A program made the position numbers and the translations under genes. Below, in pieces: positions 26,335-34,635 of a DNA stretch of 64,000 bases. How positions within the stretch are numbered: the stretch's first letter is position 1; every line of letters begins with the position of its first letter. The stretch is taken from the NCBI GenBank assembly GCA_041395505.1, contig JAWLAG010000001.1:620001-684000 (forward strand), read 5' to 3'. The stretch comes from Steroidobacteraceae bacterium (lineage in GTDB: Bacteria; Pseudomonadota; Gammaproteobacteria; Steroidobacterales; Steroidobacteraceae). Below the pieces are notes generated by a model that saw only the letters and a program-made list of their open reading frames with translations, ran no database searches and had not been told where the DNA came from.

Positions 26335-27458
26335 CGCGTGAACTCGTAGTAGTACCAGAAACTGCTCGAGGCGCGGCGGCGCTCGGGGCGGATGACCGAG
26401 TCGATGAGTGCCTCGAAGGGCTCGATGCGCACTCCTGAAAATCCGGCGGCGCGCGCCAGTTCCGCAATCGGCACATCGTACCAGGGCACGGCATAGGTCT
26501 CGTTGTTGAGCCAGCCATGGGCATGCTGCAACGCATTCTGGAACGCATCGCCCGGCCGCAGATGAAACTCGTGACCCGCGAACAGGCCGCCGGGCTTCAG
26601 TACGCGGCGTGCCTCGGCGAGCAAGGCCGGCAGGCTGCGCGGTGGCAGCTCATGCAGCATGAAATTGAAGAAGACGAGATCGAAGTGCTCGTCCGGATAA
26701 TCGAGGTGCTCGAGGTCCTGCTGCGAAAACCTGAGCGACATGCCGTTCTCGAGTGCGCGCCGGTGCGCAAGCTTCAGGCAGGGCGCTGACAGGTCAACGC
26801 CATGACACTCGGATTGCGGATGCAGTCGTTGCCAGTCGATCAGGGCCGCGCCATGACCCGTGCCCCAGTCGAGCACGCGTGCGTATTCGCGCTGCGGAAA
26901 CATGCGAAACAGCAGGCGGTAGATGTTGTTTGCATCCGCGTGCTGGGCCACGGTAGTGCGCCGACCCAGCTCGTAAGCGAGGCCATCGAGCGCGTCGTGC
27001 GTGACGCCGCCCGTGTGCTGATGAAACGGCACGAAACGGAAATAGTCGGGTATGGCAAGGTCCGGGTCGAGCCGCAACCGCTCGCCTGCCAGGCCCACGG
27101 CTGCCTCGAGCCCTGATTGCAGTCGTTGCCTCTGGCTGTCGAGCGCCGCGAAGATGCCGAGGGACGCCCGGTGATATTTGAAGCGCTGCAGGTGGCGGAA
27201 GTACCAGCTGTAGAGCTGGAACTGCGGCAGGTCATCGAGCAGCCGGGTCGCTGCCGCAGCGTCGGTCGGTGGCTTCGGCGCGTTCGCGGCGGCCTGCTGG
27301 TACTTCGCGTGCATGGCAACGACCAGCTCGCCGTCCATGTACTGGCGCGCCGCGCGCAGAAACTCATGGTAGGCGCGGAATTCCCGCGACTCTTCGAGTT
27401 GCAGCCGCGGCAGGTCGGCAGGCTCGGCCGTTGCTGTGCGGGCGGGCAATGCACTCAT
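26331..27458 (-). CDS. SAM-dependent methyltransferase
   Basis: A 375-residue cytoplasmic enzyme with an N-terminal helical extension of about 185 residues (including LPQFQLYSWYFRHLQRFKYHRAS) before a class I methyltransferase domain. Motif I is VLDWGTGHGAAL, motif II ends at CHGVDLSAPCLKLA, and motif III lies in FDLVFFNFMLHELP, followed by RRVLKPGGLFAGHEF. The small-molecule or ubiquinone/UbiE-like branch is closest by eye, but the substrate is unknown. It is the first gene of an operon with a small helical protein and the DUF1838 protein, divergent from the PhzF gene. Confidence 0.83.
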   Translation of the reverse strand: MSALPARTATAEPADLPRLQLEESREFRAYHEFLRAARQYMDGELVVAMHAKYQQAAANAPKPPTDAAAATRLLDDLPQFQLYSWYFRHLQRFKYHRASLGIFAALDSQRQRLQSGLEAAVGLAGERLRLDPDLAIPDYFRFVPFHQHTGGVTHDALDGLAYELGRRTTVAQHADANNIYRLLFRMFPQREYARVLDWGTGHGAALIDWQRLHPQSECHGVDLSAPCLKLAHRRALENGMSLRFSQQDLEHLDYPDEHFDLVFFNFMLHELPPRSLPALLAEARRVLKPGGLFAGHEFHLRPGDAFQNALQHAHGWLNNETYAVPWYDVPIAELARAAGFSGVRIEPFEALIDSVIRPERRRASSSFWYYYEFTR

Positions 27459-27525
27459 GGCATTCAGCCTGCCACATTTGCCGGTGCGCCTCCAGAGTCG
27501 CGCGATCCTGCGCTACGCTACGGTC

Positions 27526-28371
27526 ATGAGGAATCCCTTGCGCTATCACCTGGTCAACGTCTTCTGCGTTGCGGGGCAGTCCATCAGCGGCAATGCGCTG
27601 GCTGTCTTCGAGCCTTCCGAGCCGTTGGGCACGGACCTGCAGCAGGCGCTCGCGCTGCAGATGAATCTGTCGGAAACGACATTCATCAGCGGCGTCACGG
27701 CAGGTCGTGCCCATGTGCGCATTTTCACGCCGAGCTACGAAATGCCGTTCGCCGGGCATCCGTCCCTGGGAACGGCCGAGGTATTGCGTCGTCTCGGACA
27801 TTGTGCGAGCGACATCGTGCTGCAGGTACCGGCGGGCGCCGTGCCGCTGCGGCGCGACCAGGATATCTGGACGCTGCAACGGCCGTTTGGCAGCGTACGG
27901 CCTGCCGGGCTCGACGCAGCGGTACTCGCCGCGGCGCTCGGCCTCGGGGCACCCGACCTCGCGGGCGAGGCTGTCTGGGTCGATACCGGCGCCTGCCAGT
28001 TGCTGCTGCCGCTCGCCACGGCGGGCGCCCTTGATCGCCTCGCGCCGCAATACGCGCAGTTGCTTGGCTTGATGCCACCCGGCCAGGCGCTGCAGATCTA
28101 TTTGTTTCACGATGACGGGCAGAAGGTGAGCGCGCGCTTCCTGTTCGACGACGGCTTTGCGCTTCGGGAAGATCCCGCGACCGGCTCGGCCTGTGCCAAC
28201 CTCGGCGCCTGGCTCCATGCACAAGCGCCTCGCGGCGCGCAACGGCGAATCTCGCAGGGCGCGCAGGTGCGACGACCGAGCGAGCTGCATCTTGGCATCG
28301 TGCCGGGCAGAGGAATCGAAGTCGGCGGCCGGGTGACCTATCTCGGCAGCGGCGAAATTGCGCTGCCCTGA
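27526..28371 (+). CDS. PhzF-family isomerase/epimerase
   Basis: The 281-residue protein has the pseudo-symmetric diaminopimelate-epimerase fold of PhzF. The catalytic glutamate is in LQMNLSETTFIS, the first repeat has EMPFAGHPSLGTAEVL, and the second has EDPATGSACANLGAWL. No phenazine genes are present, so it is one of the many PhzF-like isomerases of unknown substrate. ATG 27526 is preferred over the upstream in-frame start at 27436, which would run into the methyltransferase promoter. It is convergent with speA, 44 bases away. Confidence 0.9.
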   Translation: MRNPLRYHLVNVFCVAGQSISGNALAVFEPSEPLGTDLQQALALQMNLSETTFISGVTAGRAHVRIFTPSYEMPFAGHPSLGTAEVLRRLGHCASDIVLQVPAGAVPLRRDQDIWTLQRPFGSVRPAGLDAAVLAAALGLGAPDLAGEAVWVDTGACQLLLPLATAGALDRLAPQYAQLLGLMPPGQALQIYLFHDDGQKVSARFLFDDGFALREDPATGSACANLGAWLHAQAPRGAQRRISQGAQVRRPSELHLGIVPGRGIEVGGRVTYLGSGEIALP

Positions 28372-28415
28372 CCCGCTCCTATCCGCTGATCCGGTGCGGG
28401 GGCATGAAACAGGCT

Positions 28416-30383
28416 TTACTCGAGGTAGGCGTAGCCCGCCAGTTCGCTCTCGTAGAAGCGCTTCAGGGCCTGGCTTTCCTCGACACTCATCCGGCCATCG
28501 CGTATCGCACGCTCGCAGTCGCGGCTGAGTGCGGGCGAGAGTTCGGCGACGTCATATTCCATGTATTCCAGTACCTGGCTTGCCGTGTCACCCTTGACCA
28601 CTTCCTCGATCCACCAACCGCCTTCATCGTGCAACCGGATGTGCACGACGTGGGTATCGCCGAAAAGATTGTGCAGGTCTCCCAGCGTTTCCTGGTAGGC
28701 GCCCACCAGGAATGCGGCAAGGTAGTACTCCTCGCCCTGTTCGACCGGATGCAGTTCGAGTGTTCGTTTGACATCGCGGCGTGACACGAAGCGATCGATC
28801 TTGCCGTCGGAATCGCAGGTGATGTCCGCAAGGATTCCCCGTCGCGATGGCCGTTCATCGAGCCGGTGGATCGGCATGATGGGAAACAGCTGATCGATCG
28901 CCCAGCTGTCCGGGAGCGACTGGAAGACAGAGAAGTTGCAGAAGTAGATATCCGAGAGCATCGACTCGAGGCCGTCGAGTTCCTCGGGTCGGCGGTCGAG
29001 GCGGGCCGCGACATCGCGTACGCGCGCACAGATCGCCCAGAAGATGCGCTCGGCGAAACCGCGGTCCTTGAGGCTCAACAGGCCGAGGTTGAACATCTGC
29101 AGCGCCTGTTCCCGGCCAGTGAGCGCGTCGTGATAACACTCGATCAGCCGACGTTCACTGATATCGGCGTAGGCCTCGATCAGGTCCTGGATGGGTTGTG
29201 GCAGGTCCTCCGGCTGCGGCAGGTCGCGGATTTCGTCCACCCGGTAATGATCGAAGGTCGATGACCCGAGGGTGTTGAACACCAGCACGCTGTGATGCGC
29301 GGCGATCGCGCGACCCGACTCGCTGACGATCATCGGGTGCGGGATGCCGCGGGCGTTGCAGACACTGGCGATGCGGTAGACGACGTCGTTCGCATACTCG
29401 TGCAGAGTGTAGTTGATGGACGAACTGAAATTCGTGCCGCTGCCGTCGTAATCGACACCCAGTCCGCCGCCCACGTCGATGTAGCGCAGCCCGGCGCCAA
29501 GCTGTTGCAATTCCGCGTACACGTGGGCCAATTCGTTGATGGCTTCCTTCACGCGCCGGATGTCCTGCAACTGGCTGCCGGGGTGACAGTGCACGAGTTC
29601 GAAACACTCGAGCATGCCTTCCGCACGCAATGTCTCGACCGCCTCGAGGATTTCCGAGACGAACAGGCCGAACTTGGATTTGTCGCCTGCCGAGTCGCGC
29701 CAGCGGCCGGAGCCTTCGCTGGCCAGTTTGACGCGTATGCCAATGTGCGGGCGCACGTCGTACTTGCGCGCGTATTTGAGGATCAGGCCGAGCTCGGCAT
29801 AGTTCTCGACCACCGGGATGATGCGCCGCCCGAGTTTGGTCGCGAGGATGCAGGCCTCGATATAGCTGTCATCCTTGAAGCCGTTGCAGACGATCATGCG
29901 CTCGCCGCAGTTCTCGCTCATCGCGAGCACGGCGAGCAGCTCGGGTTTTGAGCCTGCTTCGAGGCCGAAACCGAATTGCTCGCCGTAGCGATAGACTTCC
30001 TGGACGACCAGCCGTTGCTGGTTGACCTTGATGGGAAATACCGCTGCATAGGAGCCGCGGTACTCGTTCTCGGCAATCGCCTGCGCAAATGCATTGTGCA
30101 GGTGGCGCAGCCGGTGATTGAGCACGTCGGAGAACCGCAGCACGACCGGTGTCGTCAGGTCGCGCTGCTTGAGACCTTCGACGACTTCGTAAAGATCGAT
30201 CTCGGCATCATCGTTGCCGCGCGGCCGCACGACCACGTGCCCGGCGGCATTGATCGCAAAGTAGCCCTTGCCCCAGGCACCGATCTCGTAGACGTCGGCC
30301 GAGTCCTCGACGCTCCAGCCGTTCGCCGCGCGGCGTCGCGCGCTGGCGGCGCTGTCTGTAGCCGTGGTTTTATCGTTGCTCAT
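28416..30383 (-). CDS. speA: Biosynthetic arginine decarboxylase SpeA
   Basis: This PLP enzyme converts arginine to agmatine, the first step of the agmatine route to putrescine. The 655-residue length and sequence match proteobacterial SpeA: IGAWGKGYFAINAAGHVVVRP near the N-terminus, the PLP lysine in FPIKVNQQ (Lys119), GLEAGSKPELLAVLA, VHCHPGSQL, YIDVGGGLGVDYDGS and the C-terminal block LGDLHNLFGDTHVVH. Its product feeds polyamine synthesis. A homospermidine synthase is encoded about 1.7 kb away on the other strand, but agmatinase or agmatine deiminase is not in the window. Confidence 0.95.
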   Translation of the reverse strand: MSNDKTTATDSAASARRRAANGWSVEDSADVYEIGAWGKGYFAINAAGHVVVRPRGNDDAEIDLYEVVEGLKQRDLTTPVVLRFSDVLNHRLRHLHNAFAQAIAENEYRGSYAAVFPIKVNQQRLVVQEVYRYGEQFGFGLEAGSKPELLAVLAMSENCGERMIVCNGFKDDSYIEACILATKLGRRIIPVVENYAELGLILKYARKYDVRPHIGIRVKLASEGSGRWRDSAGDKSKFGLFVSEILEAVETLRAEGMLECFELVHCHPGSQLQDIRRVKEAINELAHVYAELQQLGAGLRYIDVGGGLGVDYDGSGTNFSSSINYTLHEYANDVVYRIASVCNARGIPHPMIVSESGRAIAAHHSVLVFNTLGSSTFDHYRVDEIRDLPQPEDLPQPIQDLIEAYADISERRLIECYHDALTGREQALQMFNLGLLSLKDRGFAERIFWAICARVRDVAARLDRRPEELDGLESMLSDIYFCNFSVFQSLPDSWAIDQLFPIMPIHRLDERPSRRGILADITCDSDGKIDRFVSRRDVKRTLELHPVEQGEEYYLAAFLVGAYQETLGDLHNLFGDTHVVHIRLHDEGGWWIEEVVKGDTASQVLEYMEYDVAELSPALSRDCERAIRDGRMSVEESQALKRFYESELAGYAYLE

Positions 30384-30405
30384 GTCTCGCTGCGACTGTC
30401 GCTGT

Positions 30406-31251
30406 TCATGGGCCCGTCGCGATGGCGCGGCGGGAGTCGGTGATCCATTCGCTCCAGGAGCCGGCGTAGAGCCTGCCGCCGCCGAGGCCGGCGTGCTCCA
30501 GTGCCAGCAGATTATGGCAGGCGGTTACGCCTGAGCCACACATACTGATGATCTCGCGGCCCGTGGCGCCGAGGCGCGTATCGAATCCCTCGCGAAGGTG
30601 CTGCGGCGAGTGGAACTTGCCGCTCGCCGTGAGATTGGTTGCGAACGGCAGGTTGATCGCGCCCGGTATGTGACCGGCCACCGGATCGATGGTTTCATTC
30701 TCGCCGCGAAAGCGATCGGCGGCCCGTGCATCGATCAGCATGGCGCGGCCGGTCACCAGCGCCGCCTCGACGTCGCGCGTGCTCACGGCCTGCACGAGCG
30801 CGGCAGCAGCCGAGAATTCGGCGGCAATGGATCGGGGCGGATGGTTGTCAATTGGCCGGCCGCCCGCGCACCAGGCCGCAAACCCGCCGTCGAGCACCGC
30901 AACCGCGCGATGCCCGAGCCACCGCGCAAGCCACCACAGCCGCGCCGCGAACATGCCATTGCCCTGATCGTAGGCAACGATCTGCGTATCGGACGTGATG
31001 CCCCAACGACCGAACTGCGCGGCGAGGCGCGTTCGGTCTGGCAGGGGATGGCGGCCGCTCGTGCGCTGGCGCGGCGCGGACAGGTCGCGGTCGAGGTGGG
31101 CGTACAGCGCGCCGGGAATATGCGCCTCGCGCCATCTGGCCTCGCCCCAATCCGGGTTCAGCAGATCGAAGCGGCAGTCGATGATCGTCACGGCGCCGCC
31201 ATGGCGGCGTGTCTCGAGCTCGCTGTCGCCGATCAGTGTAGTGTAGAGCAT
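30406..31251 (-). CDS. sseA: 3-mercaptopyruvate sulfurtransferase / thiosulfate sulfurtransferase
   Basis: The protein has two rhodanese domains and is 281 residues long, the same as E. coli SseA. The active-site loop is CGSGVTA with Cys238, the mercaptopyruvate-type sequence rather than the CRKGVT of rhodanese. Other landmarks are IIDCRFDLLNP, HIPGALYAHLDRDLS, YDQGNGMFAARLWW and AGHIPGAINLPF. It transfers sulfane sulfur to thiols or cyanide in the cytoplasm. The gene ends 22 bases before speA in the same direction, so a loose operon with speA is possible. Confidence 0.9.
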   Translation of the reverse strand: MLYTTLIGDSELETRRHGGAVTIIDCRFDLLNPDWGEARWREAHIPGALYAHLDRDLSAPRQRTSGRHPLPDRTRLAAQFGRWGITSDTQIVAYDQGNGMFAARLWWLARWLGHRAVAVLDGGFAAWCAGGRPIDNHPPRSIAAEFSAAAALVQAVSTRDVEAALVTGRAMLIDARAADRFRGENETIDPVAGHIPGAINLPFATNLTASGKFHSPQHLREGFDTRLGATGREIISMCGSGVTACHNLLALEHAGLGGGRLYAGSWSEWITDSRRAIATGP

Positions 31252-31285
31252 GCAGGGGAAGATTTCGGTGCGGGCGGCTAATCGC

Positions 31286-31291
31286 TACAAT
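31286..31291 (+). promoter_or_regulatory. Candidate -10 element (TACAAT)
   Basis: TACAAT lies 28 bases before the GST start, in the 67-base gap between divergent genes. The -35 region (TTTCGG, 17-bp spacer) matches the consensus poorly, so this is a tentative promoter for the GST gene. Confidence 0.35.
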
Positions 31292-31318
31292 CCGCGCCAA
31301 TTCTAACTGGATACCGAC

Positions 31319-31981
31319 ATGGCGATCGACGTCTATTGGGGCAGCGGCAGCCCGTATGGGTGGCGGGTGCTCCTCGCACTCGAGCACAAGAAGCTGCCCT
31401 ACAACTCCCATCTGCTGCAATTCTCGCGGCAGGAGCACAAATCGCCGCACATGCTGCGCATGAATCCGCGCGGCAAGGTGCCGGTTCTGAAGGATGGGGA
31501 CTACGTCGTATTCGAATCGCTCGCCATCCTCTATTACCTCGATCTGAAATATCCCGAACCTGCAATGTTCGGCCGCTCACCGGAGGAGGCTGCGGTGGTC
31601 ATGCGGGTCATCTGCGAATACCAGGCATATATCGAAGAGCACGTCATGAAGATCACGCGCGCGATCTTCGATTCGGATTCGCATATCAGTCACCAGGAGC
31701 TCACCGCGAGCATGCATGCGGTGGCGAGCGAGGCGCGTACGATCGAGGATCGCATGTCGCGCTCGGACTGGATCGTTGGCGATTGCGTGTCGGCAGCCGA
31801 TTTCGTGATCTATCCGGGCATCATGTTGTTGCGTCGTGCCCTCGAGCGCCCGGCTGCGCGCGAGCTGGCAACGCGTTTCCTGCCGGTTTCGGTCAACTAC
31901 CCGGCGCTTGGCGGCTGGCTCAAGCGCATCGAAAAATTGCCGGGGTATGAGCGCACCTATCCGCCGCATTGGCGCATTTGA
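31319..31981 (+). CDS. Glutathione S-transferase family protein
   Basis: The 220-residue protein has an N-terminal thioredoxin-fold domain (IDVYWGSGSPYGWRVLLALEHKKLPY, NPRGKVPVLKDGD, the glutathione-binding FESLAILYYLD) and an all-helical C-terminal domain (DWIVGDCVSAADFVIYPGIMLL). The catalytic-position serine or tyrosine probably lies in GSPYGWR. The substrate is unknown; members conjugate or reduce electrophiles with glutathione. The gene is divergent from the sulfurtransferase, and the homospermidine synthase gene follows 62 bases downstream on the same strand. Confidence 0.88.
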   Translation: MAIDVYWGSGSPYGWRVLLALEHKKLPYNSHLLQFSRQEHKSPHMLRMNPRGKVPVLKDGDYVVFESLAILYYLDLKYPEPAMFGRSPEEAAVVMRVICEYQAYIEEHVMKITRAIFDSDSHISHQELTASMHAVASEARTIEDRMSRSDWIVGDCVSAADFVIYPGIMLLRRALERPAARELATRFLPVSVNYPALGGWLKRIEKLPGYERTYPPHWRI

Positions 31982-32043
31982 ACGATACCGCAGGCATTGC
32001 TACCCTCGCTGTTACGCGTATCGCTGAGTTTCTGGTTGGGATC

Positions 32044-33465
32044 ATGAGCAAACACAAGATTCATTTCGATTTCCCCGGGCGCATCATCATGGTGGGCTGC
32101 GGCAGTATTGGCCAGGGCGTGCTGCCACTGATCCTGCGGCACGTAGGCACAAGTGCCGACCGCATCAGCATCGTCACCAAGGACGATCGCGGCTCGGAAG
32201 CGGCGCGCGCGCTCGGCGTGAAGTTCGAAAAGCACTCTCTCACCCCGGAGAACTACCGACGCATACTCACGCCGATGCTTGGCCGGGGCGATTTTCTCGT
32301 CAACGTCTCGGTCGATGTCTCCTCGCTTGCGCTGATCCGGCTGTGCTGGGAGCGTGGCGCGATGTACCTCGATACCTGCATCGAGCCCTGGGCAGGTGGC
32401 TACACCGATCCCGCGACGCCGATCGCGAAGCGCACGAACTATGCACTGCGCGAGGAAGCGCTGGCGCTCAAGGCGGGCAATGAGCGTGCACCTACGGCCG
32501 TGATCACGCATGGTGCGAATCCCGGTCTCGTGTCGCATTTCGTCAAGCAGGCCATGTTGAACATCGCCAAGGACTGCGGTGTCGATGTCGCGGTGCCGGC
32601 GAATCGAGCCGACTGGGCGGCACTTGCGCGCAAGCTTGCGGTCAGTGTAGTGCACATCGCCGAGCGCGATACCCAGTTGTCGACCGTACGCAAGCAGCCG
32701 GGCGAGTTTGTCAATACGTGGTCGATCGACGGGTTCGTCAGCGAGGGGTCGCAACCCGCCGAGCTCGGCTGGGGTACGCACGAACGCCACTTCCCGCGCG
32801 ATGCACGCCGACATGATTTCGGTCGTGGCTCGGCAATCTATCTGATGCAGCCGGGGGCCGCGACGCGCGTGCGCACCTGGACGCCGAAAGCGGGACACAT
32901 CCACGGCTGGCTCATCACCCATGGCGAATCGATCTCGATTTCCGACTATTTCACGGTGCGTGATGGCGCGCAGGTCGTGTATCGGCCAACGGTCCACTAC
33001 GCCTACCATCCCTGTGACGACGCGGTGCTCAGTCTGCACGAGTTCGCGGGCAACAACTGGCAGCTGCAGGCAAAGCAGCGTCTGCTGATGAGCGAAATTC
33101 CGCCGGGCGGCATCGATGAGCTCGGTGTGCTGCTTGCAGGCCATGCGCGCAATGCCTATTGGTACGGATCGCAATTGTCGATCGACGAAGCGCGGACGCT
33201 CGTACCCTACAACAATGCCACCAGCCTGCAGGTCACGGTTGCCGTGCTGTCGGGCATGATCTGTGCCATGGAAAGCCCCAACAGCGGCCTGCTCGAGCCG
33301 GACGAGCTCGATTACAAGCGCAATCTGGAGATCTGCAATCCTTACCTCGGCCCGGTCGTCGGCGCCTACACCGACTGGACGCCACTGACCGAGCGCGAAC
33401 GACTGTTCCCCGAAGACATCGATACCTCCGACCCGTGGCAGTTCAAGAACGTAAGGGTTATCTAG
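32044..33465 (+). CDS. hss: Homospermidine synthase
   Basis: The NAD-dependent enzyme couples two aminobutyl groups, from putrescine or spermidine, into sym-homospermidine. The 473 residues match the bacterial family throughout: an N-terminal NAD-binding region FPGRIIMVGCGSIGQGVLP, DFLVNVSVDVSS, MYLDTCIEPWAGGYTD, THGANPGLVSHFVKQA and the C-terminal NPYLGPVVGAYTDWTP. ATG 32044 matches the usual N-terminus (MSKHKIHFDFPGR); the open frame from 31969 adds residues that overlap the GST end and look unrelated. With the nearby speA it suggests homospermidine as a major polyamine. Confidence 0.93.
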   Translation: MSKHKIHFDFPGRIIMVGCGSIGQGVLPLILRHVGTSADRISIVTKDDRGSEAARALGVKFEKHSLTPENYRRILTPMLGRGDFLVNVSVDVSSLALIRLCWERGAMYLDTCIEPWAGGYTDPATPIAKRTNYALREEALALKAGNERAPTAVITHGANPGLVSHFVKQAMLNIAKDCGVDVAVPANRADWAALARKLAVSVVHIAERDTQLSTVRKQPGEFVNTWSIDGFVSEGSQPAELGWGTHERHFPRDARRHDFGRGSAIYLMQPGAATRVRTWTPKAGHIHGWLITHGESISISDYFTVRDGAQVVYRPTVHYAYHPCDDAVLSLHEFAGNNWQLQAKQRLLMSEIPPGGIDELGVLLAGHARNAYWYGSQLSIDEARTLVPYNNATSLQVTVAVLSGMICAMESPNSGLLEPDELDYKRNLEICNPYLGPVVGAYTDWTPLTERERLFPEDIDTSDPWQFKNVRVI

Positions 33466-33565
33466 AGCGCGTGAGCGGCACCCTGTCGGCCGCCTCATTG
33501 CGCAAATCACGCACATTGGGCTGGCGCTTTCCAGGAACGCCGTAAACCCATCCATGGGGCTTCGG

Positions 33566-33585
33566 GCGCGCCATCCCTGGCGCGC
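33566..33585. other. Hairpin in the gap between convergent hss and greB
   Basis: The 187-base gap between hss and greB holds no gene. It contains a perfect 8-bp stem GCGCGCCA/TGGCGCGC with loop TCCC. There is no T-run on either side, so it may be a factor-dependent or bidirectional transcription barrier rather than an intrinsic terminator. Confidence 0.4.
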
Positions 33586-33652
33586 ACGATCCTGGAAACA
33601 GACGTGACAACCTGCGCAACCCGCCTGCTGGCTGCACGCGAACGGCTCTTGG

Positions 33653-34165
33653 CTAAAGCGACGGCCGATCCTCGTAACCAATCGCGACTATCACGTAACT
33701 GCGCTCGCCTTCGGGCACTGCCACGGTAACTTCCTCGTCCACCTGCTTGCCCATGAGCGCGCGTGGCAAGGGGGCGTCCATGCTGACGTACTCGCCATCG
33801 TGCGCGAGTTCGTCCGGGCCGACGATACGCAGGCGGCGCCTGTCGCCGGCGTCGTTTTCGAGTATGACCCAAGCTCCGAAATAGATCCGCGACCTGTCCG
33901 TTGGCGGATCCGACACGATGACCATGCCCTCGAGGCGTTTGCGCAGGAAGCGTACGCGGGCATCGATTTCGCGCAGACGGCGCTTGCCATAGGTGTAGTC
34001 GGCATTTTCCGATCGATCGCCCTGGGCGGCGGCGGCGCTGACTGCGGCCGTGACCTGTGGCCGCTCGTGGCGCCAGAGCTGGTCGAGCTCGGCGCGCAGG
34101 CAACGTTCGCCCGCGGCCGTGATGAATCGCGAGCCCGGTTTGGTGGGAGGGCGATACCGGGACAT
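33653..34165 (-). CDS. greB: Transcription elongation factor GreB
   Basis: GreB rescues backtracked RNA polymerase by stimulating transcript cleavage. The 170-residue protein has the N-terminal coiled coil with the acidic tip (QGDRSENADYTYGKRRLREID, where D and E bind the catalytic metal) and the C-terminal FKBP-like domain (DEEVTVAVPEGERSYVIVAI). The KRRLREIDARVRFLRKRLE stretch and the SRYRPP start distinguish GreB from GreA. It is divergent from a small plus-strand gene across a 113-base gap that should hold both promoters. Confidence 0.93.
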   Translation of the reverse strand: MSRYRPPTKPGSRFITAAGERCLRAELDQLWRHERPQVTAAVSAAAAQGDRSENADYTYGKRRLREIDARVRFLRKRLEGMVIVSDPPTDRSRIYFGAWVILENDAGDRRRLRIVGPDELAHDGEYVSMDAPLPRALMGKQVDEEVTVAVPEGERSYVIVAIGYEDRPSL

Positions 34166-34278
34166 TGTTAAATTCCAGTGTGCGAACGGTTTGAGTTTTT
34201 CCTCATGCCCGCGCCGGCCGATGACGATCTGTGCGACGCCTCACAGCCCCGGCCCGACGCCGCAAATAGGCTAGCTCC

Positions 34279-34479
34279 ATGTCGGCGAAGTACTACACGC
34301 ACTTTGTGACCGATGCCGGTGAGGTGCCTCAGTCTAACGAATGGAGTGGAGTCGTTGAACTGACGCGTCCGCTCAAGGAAGGCAAGAAGTCCACGCATGA
34401 ACTGCGCAGTCTTCTCGCCGAGAGTTTCGACATCGATTCGGACGACATACGTATTTTGCATTGGGCGCGTCTGCACTGA
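34279..34479 (+). CDS. Small hypothetical protein with its own terminator
   Basis: A 66-residue acidic protein, not recognised. The sequence (YYTHFVTDAGEVPQSNEWSG, then KSTHELRSLLAESFDIDSDD) is balanced and globular-looking, with no signal peptide. Transcription as a single-gene unit is likely: a strong intrinsic terminator lies 57 bases after the stop and greB is divergent upstream. An AGG lies 8 bases before the ATG. The phrase SDDIRILHWARLH suggests a short regulatory or binding protein, but I cannot assign a role. Confidence 0.65.
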   Translation: MSAKYYTHFVTDAGEVPQSNEWSGVVELTRPLKEGKKSTHELRSLLAESFDIDSDDIRILHWARLH

Positions 34480-34497
34480 CCCGCCGCGAATCCCCTA

Positions 34498-34528
34498 GCG
34501 GACTTCCTTCCCTTCATTGAAAGTCCGC
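34498..34528 (+). other. Hairpin preceding the terminator
   Basis: An 8-bp inverted repeat GCGGACTT/AAGTCCGC with a 15-base pyrimidine-rich loop lies between the small gene's stop and its intrinsic terminator. Two consecutive hairpins at the 3' end could stabilise the message or form the body of a short 3'-derived RNA. Confidence 0.5.
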
Positions 34529-34536
34529 CCTTCCCG

Positions 34537-34564
34537 CCCCGGGCCAAAAGCCCGGGGTTTTTTT
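34537..34564 (+). terminator. Rho-independent terminator
   Basis: A perfect 8-bp G+C stem CCCCGGGC/GCCCGGGG (34537-34544 and 34550-34557) with loop CAAAA is followed at once by seven T residues. It is the clearest intrinsic terminator in the window and ends the small gene's transcript before the M13 peptidase gene. Confidence 0.93.
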
Positions 34565-34584
34565 ATCCCCGTGGCCTCGGCGGC

Positions 34585-34590
34585 TATACT
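34585..34590 (+). promoter_or_regulatory. Candidate -10 element (TATACT)
   Basis: TATACT lies 45 bases before the M13 peptidase start, in GGCGGCTATACTGCCGCC. With a 17-bp spacer the -35 position falls on TTTATC in the tail of the preceding terminator. The match is modest, but the placement between a terminator and a gene start supports it. Confidence 0.45.
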
Positions 34591-34635
34591 GCCGCCATTG
34601 CGGTTTTGCTCGCCAGCTGCGAGCGGAGAATCAAC

